In this document: in pieces, positions 44,149 through 53,399 of the stretch
Layout: each line of letters begins with the position of its first letter
How positions within the stretch are numbered: the stretch's first letter is position 1
Assembly: GCA_902558885.1 (NCBI GenBank)
Contig: CACEFQ010000004.1
Span: 62,001 to 126,000 of the forward strand
Source: an uncultured SAR116 cluster alpha proteobacterium
GTDB lineage: Bacteria; Pseudomonadota; Alphaproteobacteria; Puniceispirillales; Marisalimonadaceae
Length of the DNA: 64,000 nt
Direction: 5' to 3'
Notes under the pieces: model-generated
What the model was told of the DNA's origin: nothing
Seen by the model: the letters and a program-made list of their open reading frames with translations, nothing else
Database searches by the model: none
Made by a program: the position numbers and the translations under genes

Positions 44149-46338
44149 ATGAAAATTTTAAGTATATTCTTTATATTAATAATCATGCTCTCCAGTAAAT
44201 CTTTTGGAGAAGCCAAAAATGATTTATCTCCAAATACCAAAGAAATAGAATTTACGAGTGATTCAATAAAGGTAGATGAAAAAAACAAAATAGTTACGGC
44301 TTCAGGAAATGTTGTAATAATAAATGAAAATAGAAAAATTATTGCAGATAAGGTGGTTTACGATCAAAATATTGATAAAGCTGTAGCAACAGGCAAAGTT
44401 GTATTAACAGAAAAAGATGGTTCTATATATGAATCTAATGAGGTGGTTTTAACTAATGAATTTAAGTCTGTTGTTGCAATTCCACTTTTTGGCAAATTAA
44501 AAGATCAATCAAATGTAAGTGCTAAAAAATTTGAAAAAAATGATGATGGAGAAACTTTCTTTAACGAAGGTGTATATACAGCTTGTGAATGTGACTTAAA
44601 AAAACAAGAAACACCTATATGGAGATTAGAATCTACACAAATTCAACATGATCCAAAAACACAAACTATTTACCTCAAGCACCCAGTAATGAAGATATTT
44701 TCTTTACCTGTGTATTACTTACCATATCTAAGTTTTCCTGATTGGACAGTTAAAAGAAGGTCAGGCTTTCTTACACCTACTTATGGATACTCAAATAGAA
44801 ATAGATTTCATATAAAAGTTCCATATTATTATGCTCCTGAAAATGATCCAACATGGGACATGACATTTACCACTCACCAAAATGGAAAAACTGGTCATTC
44901 AGACCAATTAAATATTAGAAAACGATATGATAATACATATTTGCAAACAAATATTTATAAAGGAAATTTGAACACTAACAAATCAAATGGTGACGATGTA
45001 TTTGCTATAAATTTAAAAGCCACATCTTCTTTAAAAAATGAATGGAATATGACAATTGAAGGTAAGTATGCTGATCAAGAAACATTTATGAGAAGATATG
45101 GATTTGATAATGACACAAGTTATAAAAGTTATGTTGAATTAGAAAAAATAAATGAAAATTCAATATCAAATATCCAAATTTACAACATCCAAAACCTTGA
45201 TGAAACAAGCAGTGATAACGAACCTGTTTTAGCCCCCTCAGTATCGCATCACATTTTTAATACTAATGAAAAGCATGCTTTTAATTATGATATTAAACTT
45301 AATGCTCATTCGATATATAATGATGAAAGTTACGATATAAAAAGATGGTCTGGTTTTGGAAATATAAACAAGAAATTATATTTTGGAAATTTATTATTAG
45401 ACACTGATGCTAATATAGGCCTTGATCTATATTCTATACAAGGAAGACCGTCAACCGATACAAATAATAATAGATATATTGATAGAATTTCATCTGGATT
45501 ATCTATAGCTGCAAGTAACCAGTTTAATTTTATAAATGAAAACACTAGTTTTAAAATAGAACCTAAAATTCAATTAAGCTCTGTTCTTACTACTGATAGA
45601 ACAGACGAAGTTCCTAACAGAGATTCTTCTGAGTTTATTTTAGATCAAGCTAACTTATTTTTAAATAATCAATATCAAGGAAGGGATAATATACAGTCAA
45701 ACGATAGATTAAATTTTGGTTTTACTGCTCTAGCAATGACAGAAAATTTGGGTGATTTGAATTTTTTTGTTGGACAAAGCCAAAAATTAAGTGGCACCCA
45801 AAAAAATATTTCTATTGCTAATAAAGATAGGCAATCTCATATAATTAACACAATAAGCTGGAATATAAATAAGATATATAATTTTTCCTGGTTTTCTCTT
45901 TATAATCATCATGATTTAAAATCTGACACCTCAGATTTTCAATTCAACGGATCTATTGATGGTTGGTCATATTCTGCTAATCATAGATCAGTTAATAAAG
46001 AATTTGTTTCCAATAATAATGACAGAGAAGAATTAGTATTAGCTTTATCAAAAAACTTTTCAAATTGGAAAACAAGCTATTCAAGAAAATATGATCTGAA
46101 AAATGACGACGAAGAACTAATTTCTGAAACTCTAGGATTAGAATATGCTGGTACTGGTTATATGTTTGACAACTGCCTAACTATTTTATTTGAGTATAAA
46201 AGTACTGGTGGGGTTGCCGATAGAGATATATTACCTGAAGACTCTGTTTATTTGACATTTAGCTTCAGAAATATTGGTGATTTCAAATATCAACCTAAGG
46301 CTTTTACAAGAGTGTTGGATGAAAGTATAAATAACTAA
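44149..46338 (+). CDS. lptD: LPS assembly outer membrane protein LptD
   Basis: Signal peptide, OstA-like N-domain (ITASGNVVI..ADKVVYD), PVYYLPYLSFPDWTVKRRSGFLTPTYGYSNRNRFHIKVPYYYAPE, C-terminal beta-barrel. Confidence 0.92.
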   Translation: MKILSIFFILIIMLSSKSFGEAKNDLSPNTKEIEFTSDSIKVDEKNKIVTASGNVVIINENRKIIADKVVYDQNIDKAVATGKVVLTEKDGSIYESNEVVLTNEFKSVVAIPLFGKLKDQSNVSAKKFEKNDDGETFFNEGVYTACECDLKKQETPIWRLESTQIQHDPKTQTIYLKHPVMKIFSLPVYYLPYLSFPDWTVKRRSGFLTPTYGYSNRNRFHIKVPYYYAPENDPTWDMTFTTHQNGKTGHSDQLNIRKRYDNTYLQTNIYKGNLNTNKSNGDDVFAINLKATSSLKNEWNMTIEGKYADQETFMRRYGFDNDTSYKSYVELEKINENSISNIQIYNIQNLDETSSDNEPVLAPSVSHHIFNTNEKHAFNYDIKLNAHSIYNDESYDIKRWSGFGNINKKLYFGNLLLDTDANIGLDLYSIQGRPSTDTNNNRYIDRISSGLSIAASNQFNFINENTSFKIEPKIQLSSVLTTDRTDEVPNRDSSEFILDQANLFLNNQYQGRDNIQSNDRLNFGFTALAMTENLGDLNFFVGQSQKLSGTQKNISIANKDRQSHIINTISWNINKIYNFSWFSLYNHHDLKSDTSDFQFNGSIDGWSYSANHRSVNKEFVSNNNDREELVLALSKNFSNWKTSYSRKYDLKNDDEELISETLGLEYAGTGYMFDNCLTILFEYKSTGGVADRDILPEDSVYLTFSFRNIGDFKYQPKAFTRVLDESINN

Positions 46339-46907
46339 TCCATAACATATATAAATTCTTTTAATAACTTTTCGGCTAATTTTTTATTAAATACTTGAGG
46401 AACTTTAAAAAATACTTGGCGACCACATTTTTTATATATTTTTAAAACCTCTTCAACAACATGATAGTGAGGTCTATCTACATAGTCATCAAAAATTATT
46501 ATACTACCTTCTTTTGCATTAATGAGGCTAAACAAAAAACAAGCTACACGAAACCTTCCATCAACTAAAATTACATCGGCTTTAAGATCAAAATTCCAAA
46601 CATTACTGATATAATCAATAAAATATTTCCTGTATTTATAGGTTTTAGGTCGCCCCCAATTTCCTATTTCACCAAGATTAATCCAATTAATATCTATTCT
46701 TTTTTTATTTTTGGATGCATTAATTTTGTTAATCCATTTTTTATCTGTATCAACAGATATTATTTTACATGATGTGTTTTCTAATACCCAAATAGTAGAG
46801 TTGCCAACTCCATATTCAAAGTAAACATCACAATTTTTTAAATATCTTTTGAAAAGATAATCATCTCCATCAAAAAGAGGTTTTTCATCTTTTGATTTTT
46901 TTTGCAT
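46335..46907 (-). CDS. SAM-methyltransferase-fold protein
   Basis: VYFEYGVGNSTIWVLENTSCKIISVDTDKKWINKI ... ADVILVDGRFRVAC...IIIFDDYVDR. Confidence 0.75.
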   Translation of the reverse strand: MQKKSKDEKPLFDGDDYLFKRYLKNCDVYFEYGVGNSTIWVLENTSCKIISVDTDKKWINKINASKNKKRIDINWINLGEIGNWGRPKTYKYRKYFIDYISNVWNFDLKADVILVDGRFRVACFLFSLINAKEGSIIIFDDYVDRPHYHVVEEVLKIYKKCGRQVFFKVPQVFNKKLAEKLLKEFIYVMD

Positions 46908-47074
46908 TATTTATTTAAGTCTCTTAAAATTGCAAAAAAATTGAACCAGTAAAAACGCAGTTTACCCAAGAAAGTTTTATTCATCTTTAATTTATTATGC
47001 TTTTCAATGCCACAAGATGTTTTTATTCTTAATCTTTTCATCAAATTAACCGAAAATTTTAATATGCTATACAT
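46907..47074 (-). CDS. Small ORF (55 aa) between two methyltransferase-like genes; not in the ORF track
   Basis: ATG at 47074, MYSILKFSVNLMKRLRIKTSCGIEKHNKLKMNKTFLGKLRFYWFNFFAILRDLNK; stop TAA overlaps the next ATG (TAATG). Confidence 0.5.
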   Translation of the reverse strand: MYSILKFSVNLMKRLRIKTSCGIEKHNKLKMNKTFLGKLRFYWFNFFAILRDLNK

Positions 47075-47097
47075 AACATATACAAATAAATATTAAA

Positions 47098-47733
47098 TTA
47101 TTTTTTATGAAAAAGAACTATATTTTCTGCTGGGAAAAATACCTGCCAATTCCTTTGAAACCCAATATGCTGAAAGGTTTGCTTTTTATAAAAAACAACA
47201 TGTGTTGGATCTCTTCTATAATACCAGTTTTCAAACTGATCATTCTTTGGAAGAAATGTAGTCATCACACCAAACCAAGCATTATTATCTAGCAGATCAT
47301 TAATTTTATCAAATTCTTCATAAGGATTAAAAAAATGTTCAACTACCTCAGAACAAGTAATAAAATTATATTTTTTTAATAAAACTTCCTTATTAGGAAA
47401 AAAAAATGGATCATATAACTCTACTTTAAATCCATTACTTTTTAATATGTTTGCTAATGCAGGAGCAAACCCGCAACCATAATCTAAGCCTATGTCGTTA
47501 GTTGAAATTTTATCTATCATCGGTTCAATTAATTTTAAAAGAAAAGCTTTATAATTTATATCAGTTGTTGAATTATTATGTTTTAAATAATGTTTTTTTT
47601 CATAATTAATGGATACGTAATTTTTTGGATCTAAAAATTTTGCACCACAAATATGACATTCCCAATATACTAATGCCCCTAATTTTAAAAACAAATTAGG
47701 CTTAGGACTTCTACAAACGTTGCATCTATTCAT
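47098..47733 (-). CDS. Class I SAM-dependent methyltransferase with N-terminal zinc-ribbon
   Basis: CNVCRSPKPNLFLK...CHICGAKFLDP; GLDYGCGFAPALANILKSNGFKVELYDPFF; ITCSEVVEHFFNPYEEF. Confidence 0.88.
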   Translation of the reverse strand: MNRCNVCRSPKPNLFLKLGALVYWECHICGAKFLDPKNYVSINYEKKHYLKHNNSTTDINYKAFLLKLIEPMIDKISTNDIGLDYGCGFAPALANILKSNGFKVELYDPFFFPNKEVLLKKYNFITCSEVVEHFFNPYEEFDKINDLLDNNAWFGVMTTFLPKNDQFENWYYRRDPTHVVFYKKQTFQHIGFQRNWQVFFPAENIVLFHKK

Positions 47734-47807
47734 AAATAATACTTTTCGAAACTATAAATAAAATATTATATTATATTAAAAAAAATAATTTTTATTATAA
47801 AATAAGT

Positions 47808-48299
47808 ATGACAGTAATGAATTGTTTAAATCATTTTTATTTCAAAAATCTAAACTCAAAATTAATTATTCTTTTAAGTATTTTAGGTTTGTTACCATTT
47901 TTCTTTGGATTAATTGATCTATTGTTAAATAAAGATAATTTATTTTTTATAATCAATTTACCAAAATATTATGGTTCAGTTATTTTAACATTCTTAGGTG
48001 CTGTATATTGGGGAATTATTCTCAATGACAGTCATAAAAATTTAATATCTGAAAAAGTTAAAACATACATCATATGCTGGTCAATTATCCCTTCATTGTG
48101 TAGTGGTTTAATTTTAATTTTTAATCACAACATAACAATAATTATTTTAGCGTTATGCTATATCATTGTTCAATTTGTTGATGAGTTTATTATAAAATAT
48201 TTTAAATTTCCTATTTGGTATTTATTTCTAAGACGATCATTAACTATGATCGTTATATTAATTTTAATATTTACCTATTTTTTAGTTATGAATATTTGA
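47808..48299 (+). CDS. DUF3429-like membrane protein
   Basis: LLPFFFGLI..., YYGSVILTFLGAVYWGIILND, RRSLTMIVIL. Confidence 0.7.
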   Translation: MTVMNCLNHFYFKNLNSKLIILLSILGLLPFFFGLIDLLLNKDNLFFIINLPKYYGSVILTFLGAVYWGIILNDSHKNLISEKVKTYIICWSIIPSLCSGLILIFNHNITIIILALCYIIVQFVDEFIIKYFKFPIWYLFLRRSLTMIVILILIFTYFLVMNI

Positions 48300-48303
48300 T
48301 TAA

Positions 48304-49437
48304 ATGAAAATGTTTACAACATCAAGATCTCAGCTAATTAAAAACATAATTAATTTTAGTGAAAATGAACTATCAAATTATTCAAAAAAAAGAAATTTTG
48401 ACTTTGGCCCCCCTCATAAAAATGTTTCTAAACTATCTCCTTATTTAAGAACAAGATTTATAAGTGAAGAAGAAGTTTTAAAAATCGCAGTTAGTAAAAA
48501 TAATATAAAAAATATTGAAAAATTTATTGAAGAAATTTTCTGGAGAACATATTGGAGAGGTTGGTTAGAATCACATCCTTGGATATATCATGAATATTTA
48601 GATACTAGTAAACATCAACTCTTGCCAAAGAAAACTGGAATAAAATGTTTTGATAAATGGAAAGAAGAATTAATTGATACTGGATATTTGCACAATCACT
48701 CTCGAATGTGGTTTGCTAGTATTTGGATTTTTACCTTAGGTTATAGCTGGCAATCTGGTGCTGAATTTTTTAAAAGAAATTTACTAGATTTTTGTCCTGC
48801 TTCAAATACCTTAGGATGGCGATGGGTGGCAGGTTTGCAAACAATCAATAAGCCATATTTAGCGTTGTCGGATAATATAAACCACTTTACAAATGGTAGG
48901 TTCAACCCCATTGGTCAGCTTAATGAAAAGGTAAAGTTAAATTATATAGAACAGAATAGTAGTCATGTATTAACATTTATAAAACCTGAAAAAATTGAAT
49001 TTAAAAATTTTGATAACATAGGAATCATTTTAAACAGAAATGATTTATCTCTGAATCATATTTTTAAAAATAAGGAAATAACTTATGAATGTTGCGTTTA
49101 TTCAAATGAACATGAGAATAAATTGATAAATGAGTTCAACAAAAATATTATCCAAGATATTATAGAAAATAACAAAAATTTTGAAATTACAGAAAATCAT
49201 AATCAAATTTTTAATTGGTTAGCTAATAAAAAAATCAAAAATTTAATCTTACCGTATGAAACTGTAGGAAATAAAATTTTTAACATTGAAAAATTTAAAA
49301 ACAAATTAAAACAATTAAATATTCAATATAATTTTTTCTTAAGAGATTGGGATCGTAATGCTTTCCCTTATGCTACGAAAGGTTTTTTTAAATTTAAAAA
49401 AAATATACCTAATCTAATTAATCTAGCTAAAATTTAA
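48304..49437 (+). CDS. Photolyase/cryptochrome-family protein with N-terminal FAD-binding domain
   Basis: YLRTRFISEEEVL, EIFWRTYWRGWLESHPWIYHEYL, TGYLHNHSRMWFASIWIFTLGYSWQSGAEFFKRNLLDFCPASNTLGWRWVAGLQT. Confidence 0.85.
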   Translation: MKMFTTSRSQLIKNIINFSENELSNYSKKRNFDFGPPHKNVSKLSPYLRTRFISEEEVLKIAVSKNNIKNIEKFIEEIFWRTYWRGWLESHPWIYHEYLDTSKHQLLPKKTGIKCFDKWKEELIDTGYLHNHSRMWFASIWIFTLGYSWQSGAEFFKRNLLDFCPASNTLGWRWVAGLQTINKPYLALSDNINHFTNGRFNPIGQLNEKVKLNYIEQNSSHVLTFIKPEKIEFKNFDNIGIILNRNDLSLNHIFKNKEITYECCVYSNEHENKLINEFNKNIIQDIIENNKNFEITENHNQIFNWLANKKIKNLILPYETVGNKIFNIEKFKNKLKQLNIQYNFFLRDWDRNAFPYATKGFFKFKKNIPNLINLAKI

Positions 49438-49616
49438 ATATAATTATAAATGGGTCATTCTACAGTAACATACTTTATTTAGAATGATATATTAACTTAA
49501 TTGATCATAATGTATTATCTAATTCAAACTAAAAACAATGTCCCTATAATTAATAAACACCACAATAGTGTTTCTACACTCACAACTTTATAAAATAATT
49601 TTATTTCTTTTCTCAA

Positions 49617-50120
49617 TTATATTTTATTTTTATTTGGTTTTTTATTATAAGCATTTTGATAATTTTCAGATAATTTATTCATTTTATTAAAGAATTCAAT
49701 TTCTGAAAATGGCTCACACTTTCTAATATTATATTTTTCAGTTTTTGTAATATTCATTTTACTTAGAATTAATGTTTTTCTATCTAAAGAATAAGCGTAA
49801 ATATTTAAACTATCTTTATAGGTCCATTTAATTTCATTTTCATCAGAAAAAAATCTTTTTTTCTTTCGCAGAGTTGTTTTAGTATTCTCACCTACTTTAA
49901 TTTTATCACCAATTTTTCTTATATAATATATTGCTACTTTATTAATTTTAAAATGAAATCCAATTTCTGTTGGTACATTATTTGGCATATATGAAGAAGG
50001 GTCTAAATGTTCTAACTTACAGTCTAAACACTTACAAACAATTCCTTTACCATCTACACTTCCATAAGATGGAAAAGACTGTATTAAAAGTATCACAGTT
50101 ATTATAAAAAATAATTTCAT
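49617..50120 (-). CDS. Small exported protein, QSFPSYG-GKGIVC family
   Basis: Signal peptide MKLFFIITVILLIQSFPSYG followed by SVDGKGIVCKCLDC; paralogous start to 57199..57471. Confidence 0.7.
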   Translation of the reverse strand: MKLFFIITVILLIQSFPSYGSVDGKGIVCKCLDCKLEHLDPSSYMPNNVPTEIGFHFKINKVAIYYIRKIGDKIKVGENTKTTLRKKKRFFSDENEIKWTYKDSLNIYAYSLDRKTLILSKMNITKTEKYNIRKCEPFSEIEFFNKMNKLSENYQNAYNKKPNKNKI

Positions 50121-50539
50121 TTCACATTCTTAAAAATTTAATTTATATTATTACTAAATGTTCTTTTAAATTAATTATTTTACAATCTTTAAATTTTTTC
50201 AATGTTTTTAATCTTTTTGTCTATTCATATAAACAAACTTTGTTGTCCAGTTAAAACCATTGAATATAAGAATGTTATTCTAATTTCAAAAATCAGTTTT
50301 TTATTTCCGAACTTATATCAGATAGTTATTTGATAAGTTTTAATTACATATCTCTTTGAAGATTTAGTGTTTTTATGGATAGTTGTTTAGTTTCAATTAC
50401 AACATTAAATTTAATATAGAATCGATAAATACCATATATAATTCTTATTATATTCAACTGAGAATGAATGGTTTGGGTATGGGGTAAAAAATAATTAAGA
50501 ATTATACTTATCTTTAAAATCAAAAGTTTTAATAATCAG

Positions 50540-50568
50540 TTGACATAAATCATAATAATACATAATAG
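50540..50568 (+). promoter_or_regulatory. Putative sigma-70 promoter of the XRE regulator
   Basis: TTGACA (50540-50545), 17-bp spacer, TAATAG (50563-50568); ATG 8 nt further, implying a leaderless mRNA. Confidence 0.5.
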
Positions 50569-50573
50569 TATTA
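50556..50573 (+). promoter_or_regulatory. Operator-like palindrome TAATAC-N6-GTATTA
   Basis: Perfect 6-bp arms around ATAATA, overlapping the putative -10 element and ending 3 bp before the ATG. Confidence 0.5.
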
Positions 50574-50576
50574 ATT

Positions 50577-50987
50577 ATGAATAATATAAAAAATATTATT
50601 AATCCACTTGAAAGAAGAAGAGTTCAGTTTGGATATAGTCAACAAGAAATATCTAAACTTCTTGGTATTACTCAATCTCAGTATTCTAGAATTGAAAAAG
50701 GTGTTTCAGATCCCAATAAACATCTGAAGAAATTATCGGAGATATTTAATTGTGAAGCAAATGAGGTTTTTCAAGGAAAAATATTAAGAGAAATAGACGA
50801 CGATTTTTTGAATGATCCAACTAATAGTTTTCAAAGAATATTTCATAAAAGAAAACCTGGTTATGTAAATTTGAAAATAGAAGGATGGTTCACAAGAAAA
50901 CAAATCACAGATAATTATGAAATGTTGATTAAAGAATTAGGGGAGTGGAAGGTTAATAAAGATGGAATTAGATGGAAACACAAATAA
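50577..50987 (+). CDS. XRE-family HTH transcriptional regulator
   Basis: RRRVQFGYSQQEISKLLGITQSQYSRIEKGVSDPNKHLKKLSEIF; uncharacterised C-terminal extension. Confidence 0.85.
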   Translation: MNNIKNIINPLERRRVQFGYSQQEISKLLGITQSQYSRIEKGVSDPNKHLKKLSEIFNCEANEVFQGKILREIDDDFLNDPTNSFQRIFHKRKPGYVNLKIEGWFTRKQITDNYEMLIKELGEWKVNKDGIRWKHK

Positions 50988-51158
50988 TAGTAATAATATT
51001 TTTCGAGAAGTTATTTCATCAGTTCAAAATATTATACTGTAACGGAATAGATTCCAAATTACTATATTGCTTCTAAATAAAGTAATAAACTTCATAATGT
51101 TAAATATAAAATTTTTATACTTATTTATTTTTGACATTTCATGTACTTGTTTATTAAA

Positions 51159-51761
51159 TTAATATTTAGGCATACCTTTATCTACCCATTGCCATAAAAC
51201 CCTACAAGCATAACTCTTATAAGGATGCCAATTACAAATAATTGAATCCAATAACTTTTTTTCACCATAGATTCTTTTTATTGCTTTGGATAAGGTTGCA
51301 TCTCCATATGGAAAAATATTTTCAAAATTTAATGTACCCATGACAAAAATAGACGCTGTCCAGATCCCTATACCTTTAATTTTACATAAATTATTTAAAA
51401 TTTCATTTTCATTCATACATTTAAAATTTAGAAAATAATTTGGATTATCCAATATGACTTTACATAAACCTTTGATATAACAAATTTTAGCATCTGAAAT
51501 ACCACATAATTTTAGTTTTTCATTACTAATAAAAAACATATTTTTAGGGTTAAATGTTTTGCTTCCATATAATGTTTCAACTCGATTTAGGATATTTCTT
51601 GCTGCTGAACCTGATAATTGTTGACCAATTATAATTTTTACTAATGAAGAAAATTCATTATTTGCATTTTTATATTCAATAGGTTTAGTGGCATCTATTA
51701 TTTTCCCTAAAATTATATCTTGATGAGATAAAGTTTCTAAAATAAGGTTAAATTTTTTCAT
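51159..51761 (-). CDS. DNA-3-methyladenine glycosylase-like HhH-GPD protein (copy 2)
   Basis: FSSLVKIIIGQQLSGSAARNIL ... LCKIKGIGIWTASIFVMGTLNFENIFPYGDATLSKAI ... WHPYKSYACRVLW. Confidence 0.88.
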   Translation of the reverse strand: MKKFNLILETLSHQDIILGKIIDATKPIEYKNANNEFSSLVKIIIGQQLSGSAARNILNRVETLYGSKTFNPKNMFFISNEKLKLCGISDAKICYIKGLCKVILDNPNYFLNFKCMNENEILNNLCKIKGIGIWTASIFVMGTLNFENIFPYGDATLSKAIKRIYGEKKLLDSIICNWHPYKSYACRVLWQWVDKGMPKY

Positions 51762-51932
51762 AATGACAACTTTAATTTTATATAATTATTATGAAAATAT
51801 AATTAAAATGTTCAAACTAATCCTCCTAGTTTTGAGCTAATTAATAATAGTAAATTTTTTTAATTATAATGTAATTTTTGTTAAAAAAGATAAAAAAATT
51901 GATTTTATAATATTAATTTGTAATATTTTTTT

Positions 51933-53399
51933 ATGTATAAATTAAAGGATCATCCAGAATTCTTAATATATCAAAAATTTATTGTATCTCATAAAAATTA
52001 TACAACCCTTCCAAACAAACATAATAATTTAGGAAAAATTACTTGGGTAAGAACTGAGAAAGCATCTCCTAAAAGAGCAAAATGGTGGGATGAAAAAGTA
52101 ATTTTTTTTAAAGTTAATTCTCGATCTGATGTTGCTAGATTAATTCATCCAAAAGAGTTAAAAGGTTTGAAACCTTGTTCTGTATGTGGAAAAAAACTAT
52201 CCATTTTTTATCTTTATCCTAACAAAATGCTTTTGAAAAAAATCAACCTCAAATCTAATGAAAAATTTAAATCATACGATAAAACAATTTTTCAAATAAT
52301 AGATAGTTTAGTAAAAGAAAATAATGACAATTTTAAATTCATAGCAAGTATCTTTAAAATAATAAGTTCAACAAAAAATATTGATGAATTAAAAAATCAT
52401 ATAAAAACTAAATTCGTACTGCCCTGTAAAAAAGGGTTACTAGGTCCTGGAGTTATGAGTAATGCTCCCGATCGACTTGATGGATTTCATACCTATAATG
52501 GTTGTTGTAGAGAAACAAAAGATACTGGAAGACACAAATCAAATATGTCAAAATATACCAGGGATAGAAGAGCATTTGAATATTGGAGTGAAGGCGATTT
52601 TGTATTAGCAAATAGCATGATGGGACAATTTAGAGTTTATAATTTACCCTTTTTTTGTCCTGAAAACGGATGTAATAGAAAAAGTAAACCATCAGCAGAT
52701 CACGTTGGACCTATTTCTCTAGGGTTTACTCATAGGGTAAATTTTAAAGCAATTTGTAGTACTTGTAATTCAAAAAAAAATAACCGAATGACATATTCTG
52801 ATGTAATAAATTTAATTAATGATGAGAAAAAAAATTTAAATGTTATTTCTTGGCACTCAAAATATTTATGGAATAAATTAAAAAATAAAGTAAAAAATAA
52901 TGAAGATTCAAAGAATTTATCAAAATTAATGCGAAAGAACATGCATTTTGTACTTTCAACTTTCTCTTTAATTAATAATTGGAATAATGGAAATTCTTTT
53001 TTAAAAACCTTTTTGAATGTTAACTTTGCAAACAATAAATATAGTATCTATAATTTCTCACCAAAAAATTTAAATAAAATAGAGTATCTAAGTGATATAT
53101 TTGATTTACAGAAAAAAATTCTAGAACAACCAGATACTATTTTTATACTTAAACAATTTTCTGATGCTATGACTAAAGAAAAATCAAAAGAAGATTATTT
53201 AAGAGTGTCGTTTGAATGTTTAAAGGAATACTCTGCAAAGAATAATAGAAAATATGGTATTATATGCTCAAATGAGCAAAAGAAAAAATTATTTAAACTT
53301 AAAAAATTAATTTTGACTAATCAATTTGATGATAGCAAGGATTTACTAAAAAGTGTTTTTGAATTAAATGCCTCTTTTTTAGAAATGGAATTTAAATAA
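51933..53399 (+). CDS. Type IIS restriction endonuclease, Alw26I/Eco31I/Esp3I-like (HNH)
   Basis: ITWVRTEKASPKRAKWWDEK start; HNH core SADHVGPISLGFTHRVNFKAICSTCNSKKNNRMT; zinc-binding cysteines; adjacent cognate methyltransferase. Confidence 0.85.
   Translation: MYKLKDHPEFLIYQKFIVSHKNYTTLPNKHNNLGKITWVRTEKASPKRAKWWDEKVIFFKVNSRSDVARLIHPKELKGLKPCSVCGKKLSIFYLYPNKMLLKKINLKSNEKFKSYDKTIFQIIDSLVKENNDNFKFIASIFKIISSTKNIDELKNHIKTKFVLPCKKGLLGPGVMSNAPDRLDGFHTYNGCCRETKDTGRHKSNMSKYTRDRRAFEYWSEGDFVLANSMMGQFRVYNLPFFCPENGCNRKSKPSADHVGPISLGFTHRVNFKAICSTCNSKKNNRMTYSDVINLINDEKKNLNVISWHSKYLWNKLKNKVKNNEDSKNLSKLMRKNMHFVLSTFSLINNWNNGNSFLKTFLNVNFANNKYSIYNFSPKNLNKIEYLSDIFDLQKKILEQPDTIFILKQFSDAMTKEKSKEDYLRVSFECLKEYSAKNNRKYGIICSNEQKKKLFKLKKLILTNQFDDSKDLLKSVFELNASFLEMEFK

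Noticed and set aside
49555-49573. AAACAC-cacaata-GTGTTT inverted repeat as a terminator or operator
   Set aside because: Short AT-rich stem without a U-tract or an associated promoter; expected by chance in such DNA.
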